A DNA stretch of 64,000 bases, from NCBI GenBank assembly GCA_023101885.1, contig JALPQD010000206.1, forward strand, positions 62,001-126,000, written 5' to 3'. The stretch is from Typhlomys cinereus (Eukaryota; Chordata; Mammalia; Rodentia; Platacanthomyidae). Positions 23,838-37,876 of the stretch are shown piece by piece. The notes under the pieces are model-generated. The model did no database searches. It was not told the DNA's origin and saw only the letters and a program-made list of their open reading frames with translations. Both the position numbers and the translations under genes were made by a program. Within the stretch, counting starts at the first letter, position 1. Every line of letters begins with the position of its first letter.

Positions 23838-25239
23838 TTTCTTTGAAATTTTGATAAGCCAATGAAATGGTCTGATAGCTAGGCTCTGCTTTTTCTGGGA
23901 TGCAAAAGTCAAGCTAAGTGAATCTCATAAAGTTGTTTCTAAAACTTTAGACAGCAAATGAAACATGCTACCAAAATAAAGATACAAAGCATTTCTTACT
24001 TCCATTACTACTTGCCACGAGTAAAATAAAAACATGAAGAAGTAGAATCCTGTGCCTTAGTGCCACAGCACCTGGTCAAAGATGAGAGCCAAAGAGCAAC
24101 ACGAGACCCCGGCTTCTATGGAACTGCCCGACCTCTTAAGAGCTTAGAGCTGTGCAGCTCTCTCATTCAGCTCAAATTCTAATCACTAACTGCTGACTTA
24201 ACTGGGGTCATAGCTCAGTCGTCACATTTTGAACCATGATGAACTGCAAACACGAAGGTGGCCTTGTAAGATTATTTCACCTAATCATACTGTGTAATCA
24301 CCTAATCAATACAGTATAAGGTGTTTCCACAACAACATTACCCAGTGGTGCAGTTTCAGAATGTGCACCTGTCATTATGTGATGTATGTCAAAGAGCCCT
24401 TGCCTTTTCCTTATCTTCTGAAATTTGAGGTTAAATACAAAGTGTGCTTTTCAAAGTGTGTAGAGACAACAACTGAAGTGTACCATTCAGGAAACATAAG
24501 ACTTTTCACAGGCTCTTCCATCATTAGATGGATTATGTAAGATAAATTGTATAATTCTGTATCCAAACCATGTCAAAAAAAATGAGTCCAGAGTGGCTAG
24601 TGTGCTTCAATATCCAAACCCCTTACAAATGCTCTATACTAACTCCTTTTGGCAGCATGGTATATACAGGCAGGGTAACTATGCAGCTATCATTCATTAG
24701 CTAGTGAGGGGCGGTCTGCAGAGAAAGCCTCTGGAAACCCAGAATTATAAGCCCAATTCAGAGAGATTTATTGATATCTCAACAGGTCCTCCACTTGAGA
24801 TGACCACTTCATCCCGAGTCCCTAATATCACTTAAAAATGGTTAGTTTTCAACAAGCTTGATTTATCCAAGGTATAATACAGTACAGCTGCTGCCAAATA
24901 ATGGCTGTATTTTTACTAACTCACCCGGGCACCACACCTAGGGTAGCAAGTACTTTTCATAGTGCACAGTACCCAGGGGAGGCCCTCCTCAGTTGTAACC
25001 TTAGCATTCATGTGGTCACTGAGGCTCCAGTGAAGTCTGACTGGGCAGTAAAGGACATGATGCTTCAGAAACGAGTTTCAGTACACTTAGTACTCCACAC
25101 ACCAAGATGCTGGAGATAAGAAGGAATGATTGGGAAGCTCTCTGATACATTTGCAGCTTACCGACCTACTCTGAAATCACGATCACTTTCTATCAACCAC
25201 CGCCGTGGGAAAGTGTTATAACACAGTAGGCAATGACAT
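23838..25239. other. DNA just downstream of the inferred SLC44A1 poly(A) site
   Basis: No gene and no recognisable SINE. It may include unrecognised transcript end if a more distal poly(A) site is used. Confidence 0.45.
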
Positions 25240-25254
25240 GCTTTCCTATAAAAT

Positions 25255-25264
25255 TTTATTTATT
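25255..25264 (-). promoter_or_regulatory. SLC44A1: Overlapping poly(A) signals (AATAAATAAA)
   Basis: The minus strand reads AATAAATAAA. It is the best candidate for the distal end of SLC44A1; the assignment is an inference. Confidence 0.5.
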
Positions 25265-28200
25265 ACATAAAAAATTCTATACATTTGTTAGACTAAAATA
25301 CAGTTTTCATTATAATTCTGGCAACTGAGTCAGTATACAGAGAAAACAGCATTAGATCAGCACTTTTTTTTTCTAGTTCATATTTCTGCACGAGAAAAAA
25401 AAACATTTCAAAGCTCCATTTTATATAAACTCATTGTACTCTGAAGCCAGATGGAATGTCATCCAATTCAGAGCTCTTGGAAGTTAATTTCCCAGCAAGA
25501 TTGGATAACTCCAGAAAGTTAATTGCTTAATATACATATTTCTCCTTACGTCCTCTGAGAGCAGAATGCTCCAGATGTAAAGTCTGCACCGTGTCAGGAC
25601 AGTCACACATGTCAGGGCTACGGCTGTGTCTGAGGGGCATGGTCAAGCACCTACATGTTTGTTTTCCCACATGCATAGTGTAGTGACTCTGTCATAGGAA
25701 GAGAACCCAACATAATGTGAAGGTAGATGACACTAAACTATGGAATTCATGGATGGCTTAACTGGGATCTTCCGGTTTATAATGGAAAAAAAAAAAAAAG
25801 ACAAGACGTGACGCAGTCATTATGATACTCAGAATCAGATGCAAATGGCAAGAAAAAAAAAAAAGACAAAGCGTTAGACATATGTGGCACCACAACATAC
25901 TTTTGATGCTGGGTTACACTACGGCGAGAAACTGAGACTTGGCGTGTTTTGTGTTTCTATCACTTAGTACAAGGCGCTAGACTTGATGCTGGATGTGAAA
26001 GACGGCCCGAGTGACCAGCAGCAGGTCACTACAGTATTGTCTATCTTCAAAATTTGGTTGTCTTAGCCTAGGAGCTCTAGCTTGAACTCAAGTTGAGGAA
26101 GGCTGTGTCAGATAGTACAAACAGCTGGGCCTTTGGTCTTCAAAAGACAGGCCTTTTGTCTTTGGTTGTGATTCCAGAGCCTTTGTCCTTTTGGTTAGAT
26201 CTCTCTGTCTCTCTCTTTCTCTCGTTTTTTTTTTTTTTTTTTCTGCTTGTAACCCAATCAGCTAACATCTACTTGAACTTAGTTCATTCCATGTAGGACC
26301 TATCAGAAGTACATTCTGAGACAGTCTGAAACTTCCCGTAACTCTTGACAGAAGAGGGACAAAAAAATCAAGAAACATCAACAGATCCCATAGCTGCAGG
26401 GCAACAAAGAAACAAGGTAAGGCTCTCCCTCTTTCCATTCCCGAAAATTCAAATGAGTGAAATCAAGAAGAGCCAAGAAAGAAGTTCTAAGCATAAAGTA
26501 CTGGAGTCTAAAGCATGGAGAGAATTTATCTAACATCCCTTTCTCAAATCACTGGCCTTCAAAGCTATTTCATGACAGTCACATTTTTTTTTGAGATTTT
26601 TTTTCAAACACTGTAGCTGATTATTTATGCAATTTTTCAATCTGTTCAGTTTAATTTGATCTATGATTTCATAAAACTAATATGTCATAATTTTGTGTCA
26701 CATATTTCTAACACAAATGGACAGAGTAAGGAGATCTTAGCCTGATAATCTGCTTGGTAAATGAAGACAATCTTCATGTTTTCTTTTAATGACTGCTCCT
26801 GAGACCTCTTCTATCTCTGCATTGATTCCCCTAAGTTTTTCAACTCTTAGATTGAATAGCTTGAAATCTACTCCTCAGGCAACAACTAACACAAATGATA
26901 TGCCCAGCTGTCAGGATGGGTAGAGTGAGAGTCACACGGAAATGCCAAATAAGCCAAATATATCTGGTGCAAATTTACACCAGTGATCTCTCCATCCACT
27001 GCTATGGAAGGTTCACAAGAGCCATCTTAGGGAAGTAGTGTAGGAAGCTGACTTTTCCTGTTTCTTCACTGATAGGCCAGCTAGGAGAGTCCCATTCCAT
27101 GGCTTGGTTCAGCCTAATGTGAACAGTGACTTGGCATCTGACTACATAAGCCACATCTATTGGAAACAAATCTTTAAGGAACTTCAAACTGCTTCAAGAG
27201 TGTCTGTTTGCTGTTTTGAAGGGCCTAAAGAATTATCCTGGAGAGCGTAGGTATATTACATATAAGGAATATGAGCTGAAGCATGAACAACTGCACATAC
27301 TTCTCCAAAGCAGGGAGACTCAGGGGACATGGAAAATGGAGGCAGGGTCCCACTCGCAGAGTGGTCCACAGTTGCTCTTCACAGTGGACAGAAGACTCGA
27401 AAGAAGCAATGTGAGCAGAAAACACCTATTAAATTTCTACCTTTAGACATCAACTCCTCCAATTTTCCATTTTTTTTAATTAAGCACACATTTCACTTGA
27501 GTTAGCTAATTTGTCACCATCTTCAACAGGTTTTCATGGTGACAGATGTGTTTTAAGATAATGATACAGTGGTCATACAATGCCACATATTGCCATACCT
27601 GAGCCACCTCAAAATAGCCAAGTGTCTTGGTAGGTGGCACTTCTTTTGGTTTGGTTTATGATGTTTTGTTTTCTGGTTCATTGCATATAATTTAGTTTCT
27701 TGCCCAAATTTTTCTCAGGGGACCACTCCCTCTCACACCTCTAAGGTAAGAAATCTTACTGCTGTGAGGATTTGATATTGCCCTTTCAGATTAGTGTGGT
27801 TTCCATTTCCAAATTCATATAATATCTTTTAGTTACAAAAGTGATTCCAGGCCAGAGGTGATTACCCACCAGGATTGTTACTTGAGGTTTAGCCACTTCT
27901 AGAAACATATGATATGCTAATGTACATTTGGGAGACAATATCTCAAAGGAATACACTGAAAGGAACCCATGGCCCCACAAATTTGCTTTTGAATATCAAA
28001 TATCAAATTTAGATCTCAGGAAACAAAATTGAAAAATATCCGGAAAATTTGTAAATTAATATTCTCAAATTCAACTAGATCTTGATTAGTCCATGAATGT
28101 CTTATATTTCTAGTCTTCCTGGTTGGGTAAAAAATCATTTAGTTGTAAACTTGAATATTAAAATTGAAAAGTCAGATATTTGGGTTCTTAATAATTTCAT

Positions 28201-31121
28201 AACTGTTGAACAAACCTATCAATAAATTCTCTAGAAAATATCAAGCTTCAATCTTGCTTATGCAATTTATAAATGCAGCAATTGTTCATGTAGAATTTAA
28301 ACTAAGTCATTGTTTATTTTCACTCATAAAAGTTAGGATAGGGAGGAAATTTTTTTCTCTGTAGAAAAGATTTTCTGCAGAAATTCATAACTTTAAAGCT
28401 CTGCATTGAAGTTTTCTGTAAGAAAGGTAATCTCAAAGATTCAAATCTTTAATTAAAATTGTCCTCTTCAAACACTGAATGTTAAGAATTTGCCTTAAAT
28501 CTGTGAAATCTGCACATGAAAAATATGCTATTTCAAATTTATCACTATATCTTGTATTTTATATTTTATATCTTGTATTAAGATATTTTTCCTCATATAC
28601 TTAAGGGTCCTACTTTTTCACAAACTGGGCTATGTACCACTAAGCAAAGATGAATTAATTCCACTGCAGCTACTCTATACAAACAGTGCCTATTCCTTAG
28701 TGCACAAAGCCATATGAATATGTTTCAAGCAAAAGGCATACTATGCTATGAATGTTCCATCTTATGAACTTACTATTTAAACCCACATTTCTGATTCATA
28801 CATTCATAGACCATCTCATAACAACTATAGGCAAACACTCCTGTCTGTCACATGGAATTTGTAAAATAACAGAGCTAAGTTGTGTCAGACATCTCCAAAT
28901 TTCTGAGGACTGTTTTCTTTTAAAGTAACTAAAGGGTGGACCTCGGGAATGCTAAATAGTGTTTCTGTCACTGGACTACCTTCCCAGTCCAGAACTTATT
29001 GGAAGATGACAGCTTAGAGCTTTTTGAAGGGAGTATCTTAGAAGCTGTGGTCAGGCTACTAGAAACCCCAAATCAAATAAGAAAGCTACTGACAAAAATG
29101 GAAAACAAAATAAAGTGTTTAAGTCACCATAATCAATAATTCTGGGTTTGAGACAATGTACTTTGCATGCTGGGAGAATCTCTTGAAATAGCCTTTTTTA
29201 GATCAGTCATCATGCATAGTGGAAATGTTTGCAACTAGGAGTGGTGATATGGTGTGGTAGGGGTGGAGTGTGGTAGGGTGTACAGTGGGGTATATGGTGG
29301 GGTGTGTGGTGGTGCTATGTGGCCTTCCAGACATTTGGTGCACACATTTCCTGTAGTTAGGAGGAAGTAGGGAGAGGTATTTATTTGTTGTATTTAATGT
29401 AGCATAAGGATGAGTCCAAAGGGGTCAGCGCCTCACTACCCACTGCTGGGATGGAATTCTGAAACTGCACTTGGAAGGCAAGGGAGCCCTTGGAATGTAT
29501 CGGCATCAGTGATGTTGGGCAAAGGTTATAATTAGTAGCTTAATGCCTTGCATAAAAAAGGAAAAATATGAGCAAGAGAGCATTTCTATCAAAGAAAACA
29601 CTTATTTCAGACATAATTTTTAAATAGACTCAGGGAGTGTTTCTATTAGGGAAAAAGTTTGAGAACCAATCCAGCTAAATACTTAAATTGTGCTAAGTTA
29701 GGAAACTTTAATCCTAAATATTAACGATTCCATTACATACTTTGAAGGAACAACCTGCTTTGAGCCGTGCTCATCCACGCAAGATTAGACAACCTCAGTG
29801 CCCTTGCTAAATTGCTAATGTCATATTATTATTTCACTGGCAAGTTTCTCACTGAAGATGGGGCTCATGGATTTATGGTGAAATAGTTAACCCTTTCTTT
29901 CCACATCATGTCACAGCACAACTTATTTTTGAGGCAGGAGTCCAGAAAATCTAAACTATTTACCAATCTCTTAATTATCTAAGGTTAGAAACCATAATGA
30001 TCCATGGATACCATTACCATTTACAAAAGGAGATCCTGACTATAACTCTAGAAATAGGACTCCTTAATTCAGTTTTAAAGAACCATCACAGAAAAAGTCA
30101 AAAAATCACAATACGGAAGCAATGGTTTTTAAAAGTATTCAAGTATCCAAATTTCACAGATAATTTTCGTTCTTTGTCTATTCTTCTCACTTGGGCAGAG
30201 ATGGAAGCGGTGAGCAAAGAGCAGTAAGGCAGCCCGTAGCCAGCTGAAGAATGACTTGCAATGAATGACAGAGGCAGCAGGAATACCCACACAGAACACG
30301 GAAATATTGCTAAAAAGCCTGAAAGAGGCGTTATCAAATGAACCAAGGAGGGAGCTCATGTGAGTGATATTCCATACATCAATATCTCTCTGTGTGCTCC
30401 GTGTGATATATATATATATATATGCATATCTGCATATATCTGTATGGCACACAAATTAACTAGAGGAAAACAGCCTGGGAATTAAGTGAACTCAAATGAC
30501 ATGGTTACACATAGATCATCATTTCTAAACACAATGTTAGTAAAACAAAATTTATTTGTAAAACAGGACCTGTTATATAAAATGGCACACAATCAAGTTA
30601 TACAAAAATACAAAATTTCTTTCTGATTACAGTTCTAGTTGCAAATGATAATTAGAAAGCATTCCTGGTGATTTCCAATAGCTGAAATTGTGAGCATATG
30701 AAACAGGGAGCAGCAAGAGTCCGCTATGCAGGGATGCACAAGTGAGAGAGCCATTTGCTTCCATCTGGTCACTTTGGAGAGACACCTCCTAAAACGCTAG
30801 GTCCTGGGATGTCTTCTTGGTGGACACCCATCTTCCAGACTTTTTTCAATTAGAAATTTAGCTCCCGATGTTTCTGAATGTCCAAAATCTGTGTGGCTAT
30901 GTAACACGTTGTTCTGATTTTTTTCTTACATGATTTCCTCTCTCATCTATTAGGGCAGTTATCAGTTACATGATTCTATTCCATTTCAAGTGGTATCAAT
31001 GGATAGTGAGTGACACTATTTGGCAACACTAGATGTTAGATGTCAGCTTCTGGAGAATTATTGTTTCAAAAGCTATGCTCACAACGTGGGATTCCCAGAC
31101 CTTGCTAAAACATGAACTCTC

Positions 31122-31126
<5 letters not shown>

Positions 31127-31188
<62 letters not shown>

Positions 31189-31190
31189 TG
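31127..31190. repeat. (TG)n microsatellite within the 3' UTR
   Basis: About 30 TG units on the plus strand, i.e. (CA)n in the SLC44A1 transcript. Confidence 0.95.
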
Positions 31191-32805
31191 TGGTTTGCTT
31201 GCTGTTTAATCCAGACTCTTATTGCAACTATTCTGAAAAATTCAGAAACATTACATGAGCTTTGAAAAGAAACCAAGGCATTTAGCAAATTTTAGCCTAG
31301 CTAGAGTAAAGAACACCGATACTTAAAAAGAAAAATACAATTTACCTTTTGCAGCAATTTAAAGGTTCACCCTTTGAAAGGAAGCACGGTAGCAGACAGC
31401 TGCTTTGAAGCTGCAGTAACTGATTGTATGCGCTTCTGAAACACCAGACTAATTCTAGTTCTGGTAGGAGGCAATGCTTTCTTTCAAAAGATTCTCCTTC
31501 CGTGGAATGATAAATGCTGAGGCTTTTTTTTTTTTTTTTTTTTACAGAGCCTGTATTTAGTGCAATAAGTTTAAAAAATTTGCTCTGAAATATTTACTTT
31601 ACATTAACAAAAATAGCTTTTTTTAAAAAAATTGTAACAAAAAGGAGTTATCGCATAAACAGATCATGAATTATTCTTAGCAAATTACACTTTTTTTCTT
31701 AAAGCATTCACCATTACAATAAGCAGAACAATGGAATATTAGCCATTCATATCTGGTAAGCTTTAGGAAGTAAAAAACAAAACAAAAAAACACTAAAACA
31801 ACCCAAACCTCCCCAAAAACATAAAGAACATTCACACTTGAAGATCACAACACTAACTGATTCTTCAGTGAAACACTGTAGAACTCTGGATATTCAATGA
31901 ATCACCAAGGAGTGGAGCACCTGCCAGTGTGTTTTTTTCAGATTTTACAGCAAGCATTTGAATAGAATGGCCGTTTAACCCTAAGCTGCTGTCTTTCCTC
32001 CCAAACAGAAGCTATAGCACTGGAATTTCCAATGCTTTCTGCTTCACTTTTCCATCTGTTCTTCGATTTTTCCTAGCATTACTTAAGGTGAAAACCAATG
32101 CACGGAAACTTAAAGGCTAAACTTGCTGGGTGCCCCAGCTTCCTTTCAAATTAGGCACACAAATGTGTGGAAGATGCTACTAAAACTCAAAAAGGAAAGA
32201 AAGAAAAAAAATAAGAAAAGAGTTTGCATAAGAAAGATTATCTACCCTTTTCTCTTTTATTTTTTCCACCTTCTTTTATAGAAGCATTAGGGTAAACTAC
32301 AAATACCTGAGGAGTTGGTTACTTTTTAATGTTGGCTAACAAATGCATGAGCTATTATGAAAATTCCCATAATGGGTCCACTCATATGCTTTTGAAAGTA
32401 AAAATGACATGGCTTCTTTGATTAGGGAAAACTGACTGGAGGAATGTCTTATTTATCTGAAAGCACATGCCTAGTTTTGATGCACTAGACTTACGCATCA
32501 GTGAAATAAGAAGTCAACTTTATACACACATCGGGGAGATCGTATCCCCGACAAAACTTCGGACAAGAATTTGGTACAACGGTTTTTACCTAGGAACTAA
32601 AGTTAAAATTTCCTCTAGTTATTAAAAATGTTAATCAGATATGAATCTAACATTTCCTTTAAGACAATTACAGTTGGAAAACATTAAATGACGGAAGTCG
32701 CCTTGTAAAAGCCACCCGTATGAAAGGAGTACATGTTTGACAAAAATAAGCATAAAAAAGGTATTATTAAATCCCTGTTCCTTTTCTCTGATTTTGGCTG
32801 ATTAT

Positions 32806-32880
32806 GTGTGTGTGTGTATATACACATACATATATATACACACATACATATACATATATACACACACCCACACACACAAA
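32806..32880. repeat. Mixed (TG)n/(TA)n/(CA)n alternating tract
   Basis: Alternating purine-pyrimidine tract starting about 60 bp past the SLC44A1 stop codon, in the 3' UTR. Confidence 0.9.
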
Positions 32881-32941
32881 TACATAGTTATGTGTATATA
32901 TTGTTTTGGAATGTCAATGGGTTCCATAACCGTCGCTAGAT

Positions 32942-32965
32942 TCAAGCAGAACTTGTTCCCGAGGC
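32942..32965 (-). CDS. SLC44A1: SLC44A1 terminal coding exon J: ASGTSSA-stop
   Basis: Only 24 coding bases: GCC TCG GGA ACA AGT TCT GCT TGA, giving ASGTSSA and a stop. They follow a good acceptor (TTTGTTTTCTAG). This matches the ASGASSA tail of the long mammalian isoform with one Ala-to-Thr change, and phase 0 fits exon I exactly. It is far too short for an ordinary ORF scan to detect. The exon continues as 3' UTR below 32942. Confidence 0.9.
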   Translation of the reverse strand, partial: ASGTSSA

Positions 32966-33280
32966 CTAGAAAACAAAGTCATACAGAGCGTCATCTTAGA
33001 CAAGTGCCATTAGAAGGAGATCATGCATGAAGTCACGAACACATGGTCATGGGCGGCAGGAACAGAACAGAACAAAACGGATTGAGACGCCTCCTCTCTT
33101 GAACCTATACTGATGGGGCTGCAATTCTAGCGAATGTTAGAGAACCCCCTGTGACATGCGCAGCACACTTCTGTATCCCCCATCCCCACAGAGGTCAGGT
33201 CTCCTGCCCCCCACTTCCCCAGGAATCTTTTCCCTGGGTGAAACCAAGCAGAAGCAGATTTTCTAAAATCTCTTAAAAAC

Positions 33281-33324
<44 letters not shown>

Positions 33325-36300
33325 AGAGGGCAGTGTGGAAGTGTAGGCAGCTGCCATTTCTACCCAGCATTTTTATTTGGTATCTGGGATCCAAACTCAG
33401 GTCCTTTTGCTTGTGATGCAAAGACTTAACCCCTAAGCCATCTCTCCAGGCCCCTAAAATCACTTTCACAGAGCTGTAGAAAAAGCTCATGAATCATAAA
33501 AGGTTTTTTTCACCAGCAAAGCTCTCTTCAAATGTTCACAAACTCTTCATTTCCTATTTACTTCAGTGACTCCCTGTCATTGAAACTTAAAAAAACTTCA
33601 CTTTTGTGAACATCGTTTTACGCTAAAAATAAACTCAGGATTAAGATAGCTGATTAAGACATGCAGCAAAGGAGTCTGAGCGCATTGTAGAAGAGGCATG
33701 ATACTCTGGTCTAGAACTGTCATTTGAGAGTAACGAAAGTAAATGCAAACACAGTTCTAAACTCTTGAGCAGTAAACCTCTCACGGGGGCAGGAGGAACC
33801 AGCGCTCATCATGTACACTGAGAAACAAGTAAAAGGACTAATGTGCTATAAAATAAAGTTACTCGGGAGCAACATGTCTTCCAGGGAATTATTTCTCTTT
33901 TCTTTCTTTTCTAAACCTGCAAAACATAACTCTCAGGAAGCAAATGCTGCTATGTCCAAAGCACCAAAAGGACAATATGCATACGAGATGTTCTTGGGAA
34001 CGGAGCAGAGGATTTGTCACTCTCAGGTAAGCAATGAGCTCGCGAACAGCACAAAAAGGCAGCAAGAGCTGAATGACGTAAATGGCGTAGTTATGGCAGG
34101 GGACACTAGATTAAAATTGTAACTACTATTAGGATTTTTTTTTTCTCTTCTGACTGAATGCTATACAACCTGAGCAATTCTCTGAGCATTATTGTCTATA
34201 AATTAGGGTTTCTGTAAGGAAGGGATGCTTATCACGGTCAGTCACAACTCATCTACTATTTACAAGAATTTCTTAGGATGGAAACACATGCCAAGCATAT
34301 GGCCAAGTTGACTAATTTTCAACTTTGAACGCCTACTACTTAGTAAAAATTTCAATTGCTGGAAAGACAAGCCTACATTTTAAAGATTTTTATATATGTT
34401 CTTTTTAGTTTTACACTTGAGATCTTTATTTCCTGAACAATGAGGACAACTGGGCAATGGAAGGAAGAAAATCTTCCTTGTTCCTTTGCATCACCAAAGG
34501 ATGAGCTCATTATTACTATTTTCCTAATTAGATGAAGACATCTGTTATTATGCGTAATGAGAATTTCTATGGTAAGAAACAACTTGGTATTCTCCTACAA
34601 TGCAAGTTTCCTCTTTTCTGAATAAAAAACACCAACTCAACCAATTAACCAATCATCTATTTTAATTATCTATCTATTGATCTGTTTACTCTCTATTATC
34701 TATCCATCATCTGTATATCTCATTTCTCTCTATTTATCTATCATCTATACTTATATCTATCTATAATCTTTCTATGGTCTATCTATCTTCTGTCTAGATT
34801 GACTGGAGAAATGTACCCTTGTCACAAGTAAGCTAGGAAGACTATGCTGTTTTACCAAGAGCAAATGTAGGTGTTGATGGAAACTGCCTTGTTTGCTACA
34901 GATAAAAACGGTTCAAAAAAAAAAAAAAAAAAAGAGCTCACAAAGAAGACAGCAATGCAAACAGAACAATACTTTTTAAAAGAAGGAAGAACATGAATTT
35001 TAGCAAGTTGAAAGGAATTGCCATAATCACCTTCGAAAATAATAATAATAATAATAATAAACCCCAAACTACCAGTTTAAGAATACACTCCAACATCCGG
35101 CTGGATGAAAACTAAGCCCTGACACACAGTGGTTCCCGGCTAGGACAGGGCCGCCCCGGCCCCATGCAGAGATGCACAGAGATGCACAGAGATGTTGCAT
35201 GTTCCTTTCAGCTTACTTTCACGGACCCAGCTCAGATGAGCTCTGCCGTCCACGTGATGGGGAAGCAGACACAGAGAGAGCAGCGCATCCTGCATGACGC
35301 AGACAGCAAACGCTTCTCTAAAGCAATGTAGTCAGTGAAGACAGAGAGAGAGAGAGAGAGAGAGAGGAGAAAGTGAAATTCCTGGAGGGCAGCCCCCTCC
35401 TCAAGCCACCTACCATCGGCTTTAGTTCTCTGGCATCGGCGACGCCTCCCTTACCGGCTTCTTTCGTTGCTTTCCTACTGTTTTCCACAAATTCCTGCAA
35501 AATACGGACCACGTGGCATTAGTGAGAAGGTCTCCTGGGTCAGGAGATGAAATTCTAAAAGGGTACATACACTGCAAGGTGCAACCTTGGCTGTGCCAAT
35601 ACGTCACATCATGAAGAGAACAGAGCACAACCCGTGAATGTAACATCTTCCCATCCACCCACTGAGACCACCTCACTCTCACTCCAAGACATAATGATAG
35701 TTCTAGCAGGAAGGAAAACAAAACTAACAGTTCTACAAGATTGTTTTCCCACACTTACAATACTGTTTCATTTTCTTCCATGTCAAGGTTAGATGGAAAA
35801 AAAATAACCTCAGAAGCCTCTATTTTACTATTGCTATCATTACTGAAACACAGTCTTGTTATGTAGCCCTGGCTAGAATGGTACTTGTTAGGTGGCCCAG
35901 GCTGACAATGAACTTGTGGCAAGTCTCCTGCACCAGTCTCCTAAGTGCTGGGGTGATAAGGGTGCACCCCACACCCAGCTTATAGACTCCCACTTATACG
36001 AAAAACCTAGAAAGTGAAAATATTAATATTGGCTAGCTAAATCATAGAGAAACTACTTAAAAGATGTCTATCTCGTCTTGACATTATTCCATAATATACA
36101 GAAAGCAACAAACAGAACTTTTGGTTAGAAGTCATTAAAATGGGAATATTCCTCCGAGCATTTCGTCATTAAAGAGCCTCGTCATTTTTACCAAGAAAAG
36201 CAAAGGATGAAGAACTCTTCTTTGTGCAAGGTATGGTTGAGGCCTTGGATTCATGGCCCCAAGAAGACTGACCCAGCAGGAACAGAGGGTCAAGGACAGC

Positions 36301-36837
36301 CTGGGCTACACGGTCAGACTTTAGCACCCTCCCCCCCATCAAAAAAAAAAGTAAGCAAAGAGTACTTTTTACTATGCTTTGATCGATGACTTAAAAAAAA
36401 AAAAATACTCTCCAGTAAATGGCTGGTTCACAAGAGAGATGCAATGCTCACAGATCTGATTCTTTTAGGAAAACAATCTGCATTCATTTAGCATTATGAA
36501 AATGTCCAATTATGAAATGTTATCAGTAAAAGAGATAATCAGTACCAAATAGGTCACTTAAATTGCCTTAAATTTTTACTGGAAAAAAAAAATCTAACTC
36601 TCTGATTCATACATTTATTTCATTTTTAACTGGATAAATCACACTCCTGGAAAATGACTTATTATTATTCCAATGTATAATACTCAAGACAGAAACATTT
36701 TACTGATTAATAGTAAAATATCGTTATAATAAAGCATCTGTAGTTTGGTATCATTTAATACTAATGAAAGCTGTACTTAAAGCATTTTAATATGACTTTG
36801 AAAATTTTTTTCTTTTCATGTATATACAATAGGGTGT

Positions 36838-36875
<38 letters not shown>

Positions 36876-37832
36876 ATGCATATGTAAGTGTGCTTGACTG
36901 TATGTGCCTGTGGAGGCCCAAGGATAATAATATAGGGAATCACCCTCGACACTCTTCTACCTTATTGCTGTGAGCCTGAGTCTCTATAATTAATCTCAGA
37001 GCATGCCACGAGGGCTAGTCTGACTAGACAGCTTGCTGTGGGGATTCCTGGTGCTGCCTACCGGGCAAGATTTATAGATGCCCCCTCCCCCCACCTGCTT
37101 AGCATTTTTACATGGGATCCAGAGATCTGAATTCAGTGTTCTTTTGCTCCAGAAGCAAAGGTTTCAAACCATTGAGCCATCTCTCTAGCCCACACTGCTT
37201 AAAATTTCAAATTGAGTTTCATATAGAGGAGCTGCAGAAGCTACATAATTATGAGTAATAGCTATATAAAAATTCAGATGCTGAAAAAGAGGACTGAACA
37301 AAATACTTGGCCAGTCTTGTATCAGCTATGCTTATTATGAAATGCCTTCCATCCAGTCTGCCATGTTAGGTTGGTGAATTTTGACTAGGTTTGACAGCAA
37401 CAACATTTGGTAGAGTGACTGCTGAAGAAAGACAGACAGGCATTAGGATCTGAGCCAAGACTTCTTGTCTTTAAGACCCATTTCAGGAAAGACACTTCTG
37501 TTAGAGCATCGGCAGCCCAGTGCTCTGACTCAAGGGCTTCCATCTGTCTGTAGAGAGGGGGACAGCTGAATGAACAGCGCAATCGCAGACTATTAATGAG
37601 TACTGCTAAATCTAGGTGGGTCTGAAGTGGTTTCCACCATGCCAGGGACACCGTCTTCCCTGACTCCTCTAAGATGCATTTCATTCATGAGTGGGCTCTG
37701 CACTTTTAACACTGAATTGCTTCATTGCATACAGTGGGAATTAACTATAGGGAATGTTCTGTAAGATTTTTAAAAATATTATTTATTTATTTATTCATTC
37801 ATTTATTTATTTATTTATTTTTTAGTGTGTGC

Positions 37833-37876
<44 letters not shown>

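Larger units (their letters stand above)
25240..32941 (-). other. SLC44A1: SLC44A1 3' untranslated region (inferred extent)
   Basis: The stop codon at 32942-32944 opens into 7.7 kb without any good ORF or splice-linked homology. Overlapping AATAAA signals on the minus strand (complement of TTTATT at 25255-25260 and 25259-25264) mark a likely cleavage site near 25240. I recognise no SINE, LTR or LINE piece inside this stretch, although the flanks on both sides carry many, as expected of a constrained transcript end. It contains a (TG)n run at 31127-31190, an (AT)n run near 30404-30424 and long A/T runs. An earlier poly(A) site is possible at the TTTATT near 30551. The start is seen in the sequence; the end is inferred. 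Confidence 0.65.

Noticed and set aside
1..25239. Search for FSD1L, the gene downstream of SLC44A1 in human and mouse
   Set aside because: No CpG-rich promoter or FSD1L-like first exon seen by eye; it probably lies before base 1.
25555..25590. Candidate alternative terminal exon reading SGA...stop on the minus strand near 25570
   Set aside because: Superficially like ASGASSA, but there is no AG acceptor in the right place, and the true ASGTSSA exon is at 32942-32965.
35318..35413. Extended SLC44A1 tail from reading through the exon I donor (VGGLRRG then Leu-Ser repeats)
   Set aside because: A GT donor sits exactly at the conserved ELKPM boundary. The extension is microsatellite-coded and unlike any known CTL1 end.
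37385..37684. 99-codon minus-strand open frame in the SLC44A1 intron
   Set aside because: No match to CTL1 and no recognised domain; treated as chance.
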